Assembly: GCA_963824105.1 (NCBI GenBank)
Contig: CAWGNN010000005.1
Coordinates: 62,001-126,000 of the forward strand
Direction of reading: 5' to 3'
Length of the DNA: 64,000 nt
DNA from: CAWDVB01 sp963824105
GTDB lineage: Bacteria; Actinomycetota; Actinomycetes; Propionibacteriales; Nocardioidaceae
The translations under genes were made by a program, and so were the position numbers. Position 1 is the first letter of the stretch; each line of letters begins with the position of its first letter. Below, piece after piece: positions 42,169 through 51,467 of this stretch. The notes beneath the pieces are model-generated. The model had not been told where the DNA came from and did not search any database. It saw nothing but the letters and a program-made list of their open reading frames with translations.

Positions 42169-42918
42169 ATGGGACGCAGGACAGTTCTTCTGGTCGTGGC
42201 GGCACTCATCGCCGCGCTCGGCAGCGCGATGGTGTACCTCTACGTCCGGGGCGCGGACAACCGGGCGCTGGCGAAGTACGCGCCCACACCCGTGCTCACC
42301 GCCGTCAGTCAGATCGACACCGGAGAGTCCCTGGGAGCCGCCCAAGCGGCCGGCAAGCTCCAGTTGACCGATGTGCCGGCGAACCAGGTCCTGACCGGCG
42401 CCATGCAGAGCGTGGGAGACCTCAGCGCCGAGGTCGCGCTGGTCACCATCTACCCCAATGAGCAGCTCATCAGCGCCAAGTTCGGGACCGCGGGCACCAC
42501 CCAGCCGTTCACCCTCCCCGACGGGATGATCGCGGTGTCGGCCAGCCTCTCCGACACCGGGCGAGTGGCCGGCTTCGTTCAGCCGGGCTCGCACGTCGCG
42601 ATCTTCCAGACCAGCGCCGACGCGGGCAACGGTGTGACCGGCACCCGGCTGCTGCTGCCCGACGTCCAGGTCATCTCGGTGGGCTCGACGACCGTGGCCG
42701 TCGAACAGGCCCAGGCATCTGGTGCAACGGGCACCGCAGGAGCGCAGAACGCTGAGCCCCTGCCGAAGACCCTCTTCACCTTCGCGGTGACGCAGGACGA
42801 GGCTCAGAAGATCATCTACGCTTCATCGAACGGCACGCTGGACTTCGGTCTCCTGTCCGACACGTCGAAGATCGAGAAGCAGCTTCCCGCCACTACCGGC
42901 AAGAACCTGTTCAAGTAG
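42169..42918 (+). CDS. cpaB: CpaB/RcpC-like Flp pilus assembly protein
   Basis: A 249-residue periplasm-facing protein. N-terminal membrane anchor (TVLLVVAALIAALGSAMVYLYV), then a SAF-like domain (VLTAVSQIDTGESLGAAQAAGKLQ; VPANQVLTGAM) and the RcpC core (MIAVSASLSDTGRVAGFVQPGSHVAI). CpaB spans the envelope and may bind peptidoglycan to hold the pilus. GGAGGG lies about 12 bases before the ATG. It opens the main Tad block, cpaB-cpaE-cpaF-tadB-tadC. Confidence 0.88.
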   Translation: MGRRTVLLVVAALIAALGSAMVYLYVRGADNRALAKYAPTPVLTAVSQIDTGESLGAAQAAGKLQLTDVPANQVLTGAMQSVGDLSAEVALVTIYPNEQLISAKFGTAGTTQPFTLPDGMIAVSASLSDTGRVAGFVQPGSHVAIFQTSADAGNGVTGTRLLLPDVQVISVGSTTVAVEQAQASGATGTAGAQNAEPLPKTLFTFAVTQDEAQKIIYASSNGTLDFGLLSDTSKIEKQLPATTGKNLFK

Positions 42919-42925
42919 GCGCCCG

Positions 42926-44125
42926 ATGCCGATCATCGTCGAACCCAACGCAGAGGCGGCCGAGGCACTCGCCAAGGCCGCCGGTCAGGGAGCCCACGTC
43001 GTCGCCTCGATCGACGACGTGCACGCTTCGCTTCAGACAAGCCCGGAAGAGTACGCCGTCGTGCTCGGCTCCGACGTCGAGATGAGTGCCGCTGCCTCCC
43101 TGGCCGACACGTTGCGCGTCTCCCGGCCCGCGGTGAGCGTGATCCTGGTCCGCAGCAAGGTCGAGACCAGCGTGCTGGCCGAAGCCTTGCGGTCCGGTAT
43201 GCGCGAGGTCGTCGAGGCCCAGGACATCGAGTCGATCGCCGAGGCGGTCAAGCGTGCCAGGGCCATGTTCCGAGCCCTGTCCGGACCGTCGGCGTCCGGG
43301 GGGACCGTGGACGGGAAGTTGATCACGATCTTCTCTCCCAAGGGCGGGGTCGGGAAGACCACCTTGGCGGTCAACCTGGCGATCGCGCTGACGGGGAAGA
43401 AGGAGCACTCAGTCTGCTTGGTCGACCTCGACCTGGCCTTCGGTGACATCGCGATCACCCTCCAGCTCTTCCCGGCCCGGACCATTGCCGACGTGGTCGC
43501 GTTGGAGGGTGGGCTCGACTTCGCGTCACTGGAGCCGTTGCTCACCCCGCACAAGCAAGGGTTCTCGACGCTGGTCGCCCCGGTACAGCCCGACGCCAAG
43601 GACAGCATCCCGCCGTCGCTGGTCTCGAGGGTCCTCCGTCTGCTCAAGGAGAACTTCGAGTTCGTCATCGTCGACACCTCCCCGGCGTTCGACGAGTTCG
43701 TCCTGCAGGCCTTCGACGAGACCGACGAACTGGTCCTGGTGACCACGCTGGACGTCCCGACGCTGAAGAACGTCAAGATCGCCGCAGAGACCCTCGACCT
43801 GCTCAACTTCCCCAAGCCCAAGCGGCACCTGGTGCTCAACCGCGCCGACGACAAGGTGGGGCTGACTCCGGACAAGGTCGAGGCGACCCTCGATATGCGG
43901 ATCACCCAGTCGATCCCGACCTCCCCCGAGGTCGCCCACGCGACCAACTCGGGCGAGCCGATCACCGCGGCCAATCCGAGGCACCCGGTGAGCCAGGCGA
44001 TCATGGCTCTTGGCCGGGGCTTGACCGGCCCCGGATCCGCACCAGCGCCCGCGAAGCCCGAGAGCAAGGGCTCCGACCGTCAGCAGCCCGCCAAGCGCGG
44101 GCTCCTCCGCCGATCTGGTAGGTGA
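42926..44125 (+). CDS. cpaE: CpaE/TadZ-like ATPase of the Tad pilus
   Basis: A 399-residue two-domain protein. Residues 1-125 form an atypical receiver-like domain (VVLGSDVEMSAAASLADTL). From about 135 comes a MinD/ParA-type ATPase: FSPKGGVGKTTLAVNLA, LVDLDLAFGDIAITL, VIVDTSPAFDEF. CpaE/TadZ localises the pilus machine at the pole. The C-terminus is Pro/Lys rich. Its stop lies two bases before the cpaF ATG, and a GTG overlapping by GTGA is also possible for cpaF. Confidence 0.9.
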   Translation: MPIIVEPNAEAAEALAKAAGQGAHVVASIDDVHASLQTSPEEYAVVLGSDVEMSAAASLADTLRVSRPAVSVILVRSKVETSVLAEALRSGMREVVEAQDIESIAEAVKRARAMFRALSGPSASGGTVDGKLITIFSPKGGVGKTTLAVNLAIALTGKKEHSVCLVDLDLAFGDIAITLQLFPARTIADVVALEGGLDFASLEPLLTPHKQGFSTLVAPVQPDAKDSIPPSLVSRVLRLLKENFEFVIVDTSPAFDEFVLQAFDETDELVLVTTLDVPTLKNVKIAAETLDLLNFPKPKRHLVLNRADDKVGLTPDKVEATLDMRITQSIPTSPEVAHATNSGEPITAANPRHPVSQAIMALGRGLTGPGSAPAPAKPESKGSDRQQPAKRGLLRRSGR

Positions 44126-44127
44126 CC

Positions 44128-45516
<1,389 letters not shown>

Positions 45517-45518
45517 TC

Positions 45519-47474
45519 TTGACTCGGACGACGGCTCGCAGACTGCTCGGTCTCGTCGCGGCGCTCGGCGTCGCGGCGACCACCGTATTGACGGTGGTCT
45601 CCCCTGCCGCTGCCGCTGAGGGCCGGATCGACCACGTCGAGCAGAACGGCGCGCAGGTCAGCGTCCTCTACTCGGTGCTCGGCGCAAACGGGGCCACGCC
45701 CGATCTCAAGTCGCTGCAGGTAACTCTCGACGGCAATCCGATCGACGCCAACGCCGAGTTCGCCACGGACTCCAAGACGTCGATCCGGCGGACCGAGATC
45801 ATCATGCTGGACGGCAGCCTGAGCATGGCCGGGGCGAAGTTCACCGAAGCCAAGGCTGCGGCCAATGCCTTCCTTGACGCGGTTCCCGCCGACGTCTACG
45901 TCGGCCTGGTGGACTTCTCAGGGACGGTGACCACAGCTGAGGCGCCGACCCAGGACCGCGCCGCGGTACGCCAGGCTCTCGACTCGATCAAGCTCGCCAG
46001 GGGGACGGCCCTCTTCGACGCCGTCGTCCAGTCCACCCAGGTGGCAGGGACCGAGGGCAGCCGCACGATCCTGCTGCTGTCCGATGGCAAGGACACCACC
46101 GGCAAGCCCATCACCCAGGCGACAGATGCCATCAAGCAGTCCGGGGTGAAGGTCGACGCCGTCTCGCTCTCCTCGGCTGCTGCGGACAACAAGGCCCTGA
46201 CCACGATCGCCAGGGCTGGCGACGGGTCGCTCCTTCCCAGCGATCCCGCCCAGCTGACCTCCATCTTCCAGGGCGAAGCACAGACGCTCACCCAGCAGGT
46301 GCTGATCACCTTCCAGGCGCCGGACATCACCAAGGCCACCGAAGGCACGCTGGCGATCACCATGAGCGTCGGGGGTGCACCGGTCAGCGGATCGGCGTTC
46401 ATCTCTGTCCAGCCGCCGACGAGCCCAACACCCACGCCGACCCCCTCTGTGGAGCTCAAGGTCGCCCAGCTCGGGACGGGCATTCCGAAGATGGTCATGT
46501 TCATGGGACTGGGAGCCGCCGGCGTCGGCCTGCTGATCCTGCTCCTGACCGCGTTCGGAGTCTTCCAACGCCGGCCCGACGCGCTGAGCCAGAGCATCGG
46601 CGCCTACTCCCGAGAGCGCACCAAGGGGCACCGGGCAGGAGCGCCGGTCGCGCCCGCAGGTGGTGAGGGAACCTTCGCCTCCGCCGCCGTCGGGGTCGCC
46701 GAACGCGCCCTGAGGCAGAACAAGGGCATCGAGTCCGGGCTCGGTAGGCGCCTCGACGCCGCAGGCGTCTCCTTCAAGCCGGCCGAGTGGCTGCTCCTCC
46801 ACGCAGGCATCACCTTCGGTGCCGGCCTGGTCGCGCTCCTGGCGACCGGGGCCAACTTCTACTTGATGGTCGTCGGGCTCGCCTTCGGCGCCGCCGCCCC
46901 GTACTTCTACCTGACCTTCCTGCACAGCCGGAGGCTCGCCGCGTTCGGCCGCAACCTCGCCAACACCCTTCAGCTGATGAGCGGCAGCCTCAGTGCCGGT
47001 CTGTCCCTGGCTCAGAGCGTCGACACGGTCGTTCGCGAGGGGACCGACCCCATCGCGGGCGAGTTCCGGCGGGCTCTGGTCGAGGCACGGCTCGGAGTCC
47101 AGCTCGAAGACGCTCTCGAGGGAGTCGCGGCCCGGATGAAGAGCCGGGACTTCGAGTGGGTCGTGATGGCCATCCGGATCCAGCGCGAGGTAGGTGGAAA
47201 CCTGGCCGAGCTGCTCAACAACGTTGCGGGCACGATCCGCGAGCGGGAGTTCCTCGAGCGCCAGGTGAAGACGCTCTCCGCGGAAGGCCGCTTGTCGGTG
47301 TGGGTGCTCGGCGGCCTCGCGCCGGCGTTCATGCTCTATCTGTCGTTCGCCAACCCGTCGTATCTCTCGCCGATGTTCACCGACCCACGTGGCTGGATCA
47401 TGCTGAGCGTGATGGCCGTGATGGAGAGCGTCGGGGTGTTCTGGATGTCACGACTGGTGAAGGTGAAGGTCTGA
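45519..47474 (+). CDS. tadB: vWA domain fused to TadB-type T2SF platform protein
   Basis: A 651-residue fusion. Residues 1-33 are a signal peptide (RLLGLVAALGVAATTVLTVV then PAAAAEG). A vWA domain at about 90-260 has MIDAS DGSLS and LLSDGKDTTG, so it would lie outside the membrane. A PTSPTPTPTPS linker and one membrane helix (about 325-348) lead to the cytoplasmic/membrane T2SF domain of TadB (LANTLQLMSGSLSAGLSLAQSV; GGNLAELLNNVAGTIRERE). Start is a TTG two bases after the cpaF stop; none better is in frame. The fusion puts an adhesion-type domain on the assembly platform. Confidence 0.88.
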   Translation: MTRTTARRLLGLVAALGVAATTVLTVVSPAAAAEGRIDHVEQNGAQVSVLYSVLGANGATPDLKSLQVTLDGNPIDANAEFATDSKTSIRRTEIIMLDGSLSMAGAKFTEAKAAANAFLDAVPADVYVGLVDFSGTVTTAEAPTQDRAAVRQALDSIKLARGTALFDAVVQSTQVAGTEGSRTILLLSDGKDTTGKPITQATDAIKQSGVKVDAVSLSSAAADNKALTTIARAGDGSLLPSDPAQLTSIFQGEAQTLTQQVLITFQAPDITKATEGTLAITMSVGGAPVSGSAFISVQPPTSPTPTPTPSVELKVAQLGTGIPKMVMFMGLGAAGVGLLILLLTAFGVFQRRPDALSQSIGAYSRERTKGHRAGAPVAPAGGEGTFASAAVGVAERALRQNKGIESGLGRRLDAAGVSFKPAEWLLLHAGITFGAGLVALLATGANFYLMVVGLAFGAAAPYFYLTFLHSRRLAAFGRNLANTLQLMSGSLSAGLSLAQSVDTVVREGTDPIAGEFRRALVEARLGVQLEDALEGVAARMKSRDFEWVVMAIRIQREVGGNLAELLNNVAGTIREREFLERQVKTLSAEGRLSVWVLGGLAPAFMLYLSFANPSYLSPMFTDPRGWIMLSVMAVMESVGVFWMSRLVKVKV

Positions 47475-47475
47475 C

Positions 47476-48411
47476 ATGAACCTGATGATGATCCTCGGCA
47501 TCGTGGCTATCTTCGGCGCCCTTTTCATCGGACTCGCCTCCGTCGGAGCCCTCTCCAACGAGGGACGGGGAGTGAGCCGGTCCCTGAGCGCGATCGACGC
47601 CTTCACCAACCAGCCTACGGCGATCCAACAGGAGGCTGACCCCGGCTTCAACCAGCGAGTCCTGGTACCGACGCTGGACCGCTTCGCCCGTCTGGGCAAG
47701 AGGTTCGCGCCGAGCGACAACGCGGATCGGATGCGCAGGCGCATCGAGATGGCCGGCAGCCCGGCGGGATGGACCGCGGACCGGATCTCGTCGCTGAAGC
47801 TGCTCGGCGCGGCCGCGGGCCTGGTCCTCGGCCTGGTCCTCGCCTCGCTCTTCGGGGTCGCCTTCACCACCGAGATGCTGATCGGCGTCGGCGGCACGCT
47901 GGTCGGCTACATGGGACCGAACTTCTACCTGTATCAGCTGGGCTATGACCGCAACGCCCGGATCCAGCAGGCCCTGCCGGACGCACTGGACCTGCTCACG
48001 ATCTCGGTGGAGTCGGGGCTCGGCTTCGATTCCGCCCTGTCCCAGGTCGCCCGCAACACCGAGGGGCCGCTGGCCTCGGAGTTCGCCCGGGTCCTGCAGG
48101 AGATGCAGATCGGCATGGGGCGCGCCGCTGCCATGCGCGCCCTGGGCGAGCGCACCCACGTGCCCGATCTCAAGGGCTTCGTCTCGGCAATGGTCCAGGC
48201 AGACGCCCTCGGTATCCCCATCGGCCAGGTGCTCCGGGTGCAGTCCCAGGAGATCAGGATCAAGCGACGTCAGAGCGCCGAGGAGCAGGCGCAGAAGGTC
48301 GCGGTGAAGATCATGATCCCGCTGATCTTCATGATCCTCCCCTGCCTGTTCATCGCCGTTCTGGGCCCCGCCGTCATCGGGATCATGGACGCCTTCGTGG
48401 GCCGCCTGTAG
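47476..48411 (+). CDS. tadC: TadC-type T2SF platform protein
   Basis: A 311-residue inner-membrane platform protein. N-terminal helix (MMILGIVAIFGALFIGLA), a soluble segment, two central helices (LLGAAAGLVLGLVLASLFG), then the T2SF core ALPDALDLLTISVESGLGFDSALSQVARN and C-terminal helix IMIPLIFMILPCLFIAVLGP. It pairs with TadB to form the pilus assembly platform. The ATG follows the tadB stop by one base. The sensor kinase starts ten bases after its stop, so pilus genes and kinase may share a transcript. Confidence 0.9.
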   Translation: MNLMMILGIVAIFGALFIGLASVGALSNEGRGVSRSLSAIDAFTNQPTAIQQEADPGFNQRVLVPTLDRFARLGKRFAPSDNADRMRRRIEMAGSPAGWTADRISSLKLLGAAAGLVLGLVLASLFGVAFTTEMLIGVGGTLVGYMGPNFYLYQLGYDRNARIQQALPDALDLLTISVESGLGFDSALSQVARNTEGPLASEFARVLQEMQIGMGRAAAMRALGERTHVPDLKGFVSAMVQADALGIPIGQVLRVQSQEIRIKRRQSAEEQAQKVAVKIMIPLIFMILPCLFIAVLGPAVIGIMDAFVGRL

Positions 48412-48421
48412 GCGCACTACT

Positions 48422-50011
48422 GTGACACGTCTCGCTGTCTCGGGCCGCGCGTACGGACTTGCGACCGTCCTCGGCCTCGCGCTCGCCAGCGGGAGGTCGT
48501 CCACCATCCAGGCGACGATCCTGCTGGCGGCGGTCGCGATCGTGGCCGGCGTCGCGACGTGGTTCACCTCCGGGCCGGTCCATTGGATCTTGCTCAGCGA
48601 AGCGGTGATGACCGGGCTGATCATCGGCACGGTCGTTCCGAACGCCCAGCCCTTGCTCCCCTACTTGGTCGTCCCCGCCCTCCTCGCCGGGCTCCAGCTG
48701 GGCCTCGCCGGTGCGGGGCTGTCCACCGGCTTCGAGCTCCTCGGGATCATCCTGATCGGTTTCGTGGCCCGCACTCCAGAGCACTGGACCATTGAGGTCG
48801 GCAACCTGGTGCCCTGGCTGTTGACCGCGATCGCCGTGGGCGGCCTTGGCACCTGGTTCAAGGCCCAGCAGGACTCCGGAGCCGCGGTTGTCGTCGATCA
48901 GTCCTACGAGGCAGCCCGTCGACTCCTTGCGCAGCTGCGCAGCGTGGCCCGGCGGCTCTCGTCCGGCTTGGACACGGTCTCGCTGGCCTCCCAGTTGATG
49001 ATCACGGCCACCCGTGCCATTGAGACCACGCAGGCCGCGGTCTTCGTGCGGACCGAAGGAGGGTTGCTCGCCCCGCTGGGCTACAGCCCTCCCATCGCCC
49101 AGGAGTCCCTCTCTCCGGTCAACCCCGTCGTGGACGACTGCATTCGCTCGGGTGAGCCGGTCTGCGGTGCTCAGCCGACTGGTTCTGCAGACCGCCGGTA
49201 TCTCTGCGCACTGCCGTTGCGAACCCCGTCCGCTGTGATCGGGGTCCTGGTCCTCGAGGGACCGACTCAGCCTGCGCAGCGAGCGATCCAAGGCCTCCAG
49301 GCGGAGGTCGATGCGCAGAGCCTGCGACTCGATGCCGCACTCATCTTCGACGAGGTCCGCTCGCTGGCCACGCTGGAGGAGCGCCAACGCGTGGCGCGCG
49401 AGATCCACGACGGTGTGGCCCAAGAGGTGGCCTCCCTCGGCTATCGCGTCGACGAGCTCCTCGCCTCCGCGACGAGCGACCGGCAACGGGCCGAGCTGAG
49501 GACACTGCGCGGCGAGATCTCGCGAGTGGTGACCGAGCTCCGTCACTCCATCTTCGACCTGCGGGCCGAGGTGTCCAGCGGCACCGGGCTCGGCTCGGCA
49601 CTGTCGACCTACGCCCGCACGATGGGCACGCGGGAGGGAATCACCGTGCATCTCACCCTCGACGAGGCTCCGATCCGGCTGCGACCGGAGGTGGAGACCG
49701 AGCTGTTCCGTATCGCCCAGGAGGCCATCACCAACGCTCGCAAGCACTCGCGGGGACGGAACCTGTGGGTCAACTGCCGGATTCGGCCGCCGGCAGCCGA
49801 GATCATCGTCCGCGACGACGGCAGGGGGTTGTCTCAGGCTCGCGAGGACTCCTATGGAGTCCGGATCATGCGTGAGAGGGCCGGTCGCATCGGGGCGTTG
49901 CTCAGCATCGACAGTGGCCCGCGCACGCGGCCCGGCACTACAGTCCGAGTAACGCTCGGAACCATCGAGGAGTCGGCGGTCCCGGCGTCCGAGGGGGGAA
50001 TCGCAGGATGA
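48422..50011 (+). CDS. Membrane sensor histidine kinase (GAF, HisKA_3 type)
   Basis: A 529-residue NarL-system kinase. About four membrane helices in the first 150 residues, a GAF-like domain at about 185-300, a HisKA_3 dimerisation segment with the phospho-acceptor in AREIHDGVAQEVASLG (His near 329), and a C-terminal ATPase with ITNARKHSRG (N box) and VRDDGRGL (G1). It is coupled to the response regulator by ATGA. Location directly behind tadC suggests control of pilus or pilin expression, though the signal is unknown. Confidence 0.9.
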   Translation: MTRLAVSGRAYGLATVLGLALASGRSSTIQATILLAAVAIVAGVATWFTSGPVHWILLSEAVMTGLIIGTVVPNAQPLLPYLVVPALLAGLQLGLAGAGLSTGFELLGIILIGFVARTPEHWTIEVGNLVPWLLTAIAVGGLGTWFKAQQDSGAAVVVDQSYEAARRLLAQLRSVARRLSSGLDTVSLASQLMITATRAIETTQAAVFVRTEGGLLAPLGYSPPIAQESLSPVNPVVDDCIRSGEPVCGAQPTGSADRRYLCALPLRTPSAVIGVLVLEGPTQPAQRAIQGLQAEVDAQSLRLDAALIFDEVRSLATLEERQRVAREIHDGVAQEVASLGYRVDELLASATSDRQRAELRTLRGEISRVVTELRHSIFDLRAEVSSGTGLGSALSTYARTMGTREGITVHLTLDEAPIRLRPEVETELFRIAQEAITNARKHSRGRNLWVNCRIRPPAAEIIVRDDGRGLSQAREDSYGVRIMRERAGRIGALLSIDSGPRTRPGTTVRVTLGTIEESAVPASEGGIAG

Positions 50012-50661
50012 ACGCTCCGGACAAGGCGCACCGCGTCGCGATCATCGACGACCATGAGCTCATCCGGCAGGGTCTTGCCCGTGCTTTCGAGCGGCAGCCC
50101 GATTTCGAGCTGGTCGGCTCCGCCGGCACTCTGGCTGACGGGCTGCGGCTCGTGGCCGAGCTGAAGCCCGATGTGATCGTGACCGACGTGCGGCTTCCGG
50201 ACGGCACCGGCCTGGACCTCGTCAAGAAGGTGCGCGAGCGAGACGACTCGGTGGGCATTGTGGTCCTCACGATGTACGCGGGGGACGAGCAGCTCTTCGG
50301 CGCTCTCGAGGCGGGAGCCTCGGCATTCGTCTCCAAGGACGCGCCCGCCGAAGACGTGATCTCGGCCGCGCGCCACGCGGTGGTCTCTCCGCGCTCCTTC
50401 TCCGCGGCAGACCTGGGCGATGCCATGAAGCGCCGAATGGAGCCCGGCCACCCGGTGCTGACCGCTCGTGAGTCAGAGGTGCTGGCCCTGCTCGCCGACG
50501 GCCTCAACGTGTCCACGATCGCCTCCCGCCTCTTCGTCAGCGAGTCGACTGTCAAGACACACGTATCGCGCATCTACGAGAAGCTCGGCGCGGCGAACCG
50601 GGCCCAGGCCCTGATGACCGCGATCAAAATGGGGCTGATCCAGGGCTCCCCCTCGGCGTAA
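50008..50661 (+). CDS. NarL/LuxR-family response regulator
   Basis: A 217-residue two-domain regulator. Receiver with acidic pocket IIDDHEL, phospho-Asp in VIVTDVRLPDG, Thr/Ser in VVLTMY and Lys in FVSKDAP; C-terminal LuxR HTH (LTARESEVLALLADGLNVSTIASRLFVSESTVKTHVSRIYEKLG). Translationally coupled to its kinase. The 9-bp-arm palindrome at 50739-50760, 78 bases downstream of its stop and upstream of the flp pilin gene, is a candidate target (inference). Confidence 0.92.
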   Translation: MNAPDKAHRVAIIDDHELIRQGLARAFERQPDFELVGSAGTLADGLRLVAELKPDVIVTDVRLPDGTGLDLVKKVRERDDSVGIVVLTMYAGDEQLFGALEAGASAFVSKDAPAEDVISAARHAVVSPRSFSAADLGDAMKRRMEPGHPVLTARESEVLALLADGLNVSTIASRLFVSESTVKTHVSRIYEKLGAANRAQALMTAIKMGLIQGSPSA

Positions 50662-50738
50662 GCCTCGACCTGAGGCCCGACCGGGGCCCACAACTCAGGC
50701 GTGGACGCCCACGCCAGCCGCCCAGATCCGCTCACTTT

Positions 50739-50760
50739 TTCTAGTCACTAATGACTAGAA
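50739..50760. promoter_or_regulatory. Palindromic operator candidate upstream of the flp pilin gene
   Basis: TTCTAGTCA (50739-50747) and TGACTAGAA (50752-50760) are perfect 9-base complements around CTAA. The site is A/T rich in a 70% GC genome. It lies 143 bases before the intact pilin start. A regulator dimer, perhaps the adjacent NarL-type protein, could bind it. Confidence 0.6.
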
Positions 50761-50902
50761 GATCGGCGTTTGCGTCCATCGTTCGGCCATATGTTCGGCG
50801 CCCTTTGCCCGATTCCCTGCGAGCCACCGGGAGGCTCACTATGTTGTAAGTGGGCCCCATCCAAGGGACCCGATGCCAATCGACATCACCTGGGAGATTC
50901 CA

Positions 50903-51115
50903 ATGCTCGAGTTCATTCGCAAGGTTGTGGCCCGTAAGAACGAGGATGGCGCATCCGCCGTCGAGTACGGTCTGCTGGTCGCGGCCATCGCCGCCATCAT
51001 CATCATCGTCGTCTTCACCCTCGGCAAGTACGTCAAGGGCGCCTTCACGCAGACCTGTGACGCCTTCGCCACGAGCGGAAGCCTCACCGGCACGGTCAGC
51101 GGCACCTGCAGCTGA
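50903..51115 (+). CDS. flp: Flp/Fap pilin, major Tad pilus subunit
   Basis: A 70-residue prepilin. Short basic leader MLEFIRKVVARKNEDG, predicted cleavage after the Gly, then the Flp motif ASAVEYGLLVAAIAAIIIIVV with Glu5 and Tyr6, and a short C-terminal tail with two cysteines (TQTCDAF, GTCS) that may form a disulfide. GGGAG seven bases before the ATG at 50903 sets the start; an ATG ten codons earlier lacks a site. A very strong hairpin terminator follows, so the pilin can be made in excess over the machine. Confidence 0.93.
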   Translation: MLEFIRKVVARKNEDGASAVEYGLLVAAIAAIIIIVVFTLGKYVKGAFTQTCDAFATSGSLTGTVSGTCS

Positions 51116-51131
51116 TCCCATCGGATTCTGA

Positions 51132-51172
51132 GCGAACGGGGCGGCCAGTCCGAGACCGGCCGCCCCGTTCGC
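51132..51172 (+). terminator. 15-bp stem terminator after flp
   Basis: GCGAACGGGGCGGCC (51132-51146) and GGCCGCCCCGTTCGC (51158-51172) are perfect complements around an 11-base loop, 17 bases after the pilin stop. CTTCTC follows. Confidence 0.85.
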
Positions 51173-51240
51173 CTTCTCTGATCGATCACCGCCGCGATCC
51201 ACGGCTGGGAAGCCAGGCATCTTCACACGAAGGGGGCACC

Positions 51241-51457
51241 ATGTCCTGTAACCGGATCATCCGCACGCTGCGGCGAGCGCAAGCGAGACGAGCGAGGAGC
51301 ATCGGCAGTCGAGTACGGCCTGCTGGTGGCCGCGATCGCCGCCATCATCATGGTCGTCGTCTTCACCCTCGGCAAGTACGTGCAGCAGACGTTCTCGCAG
51401 ACCTGCACAACGTTCCACGACCAGCTCACCGCTCCAGCCAGTGGCAGCTGCACCTGA
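51241..51457 (+). pseudogene. Second Flp pilin gene, frameshifted
   Basis: From an ATG preceded by AGGGGGCACC the frame starts MSCNRIIRTL, as in a pilin leader. The conserved Flp core (GASAVEYGLLVAAIAAIIMVVV, then FTLGKYVQQTFSQTC) is in the +1 frame, which has no start codon of its own. Removing one base near 51271 (CTGCGGCG) joins the two into a 71-residue pilin very similar to the first. Either a sequencing error or a silenced paralogue. It lies after the terminator of the first pilin and ends 11 bases before the convergent protease gene. Confidence 0.75.
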
Positions 51458-51467
51458 GGCGACCGCG

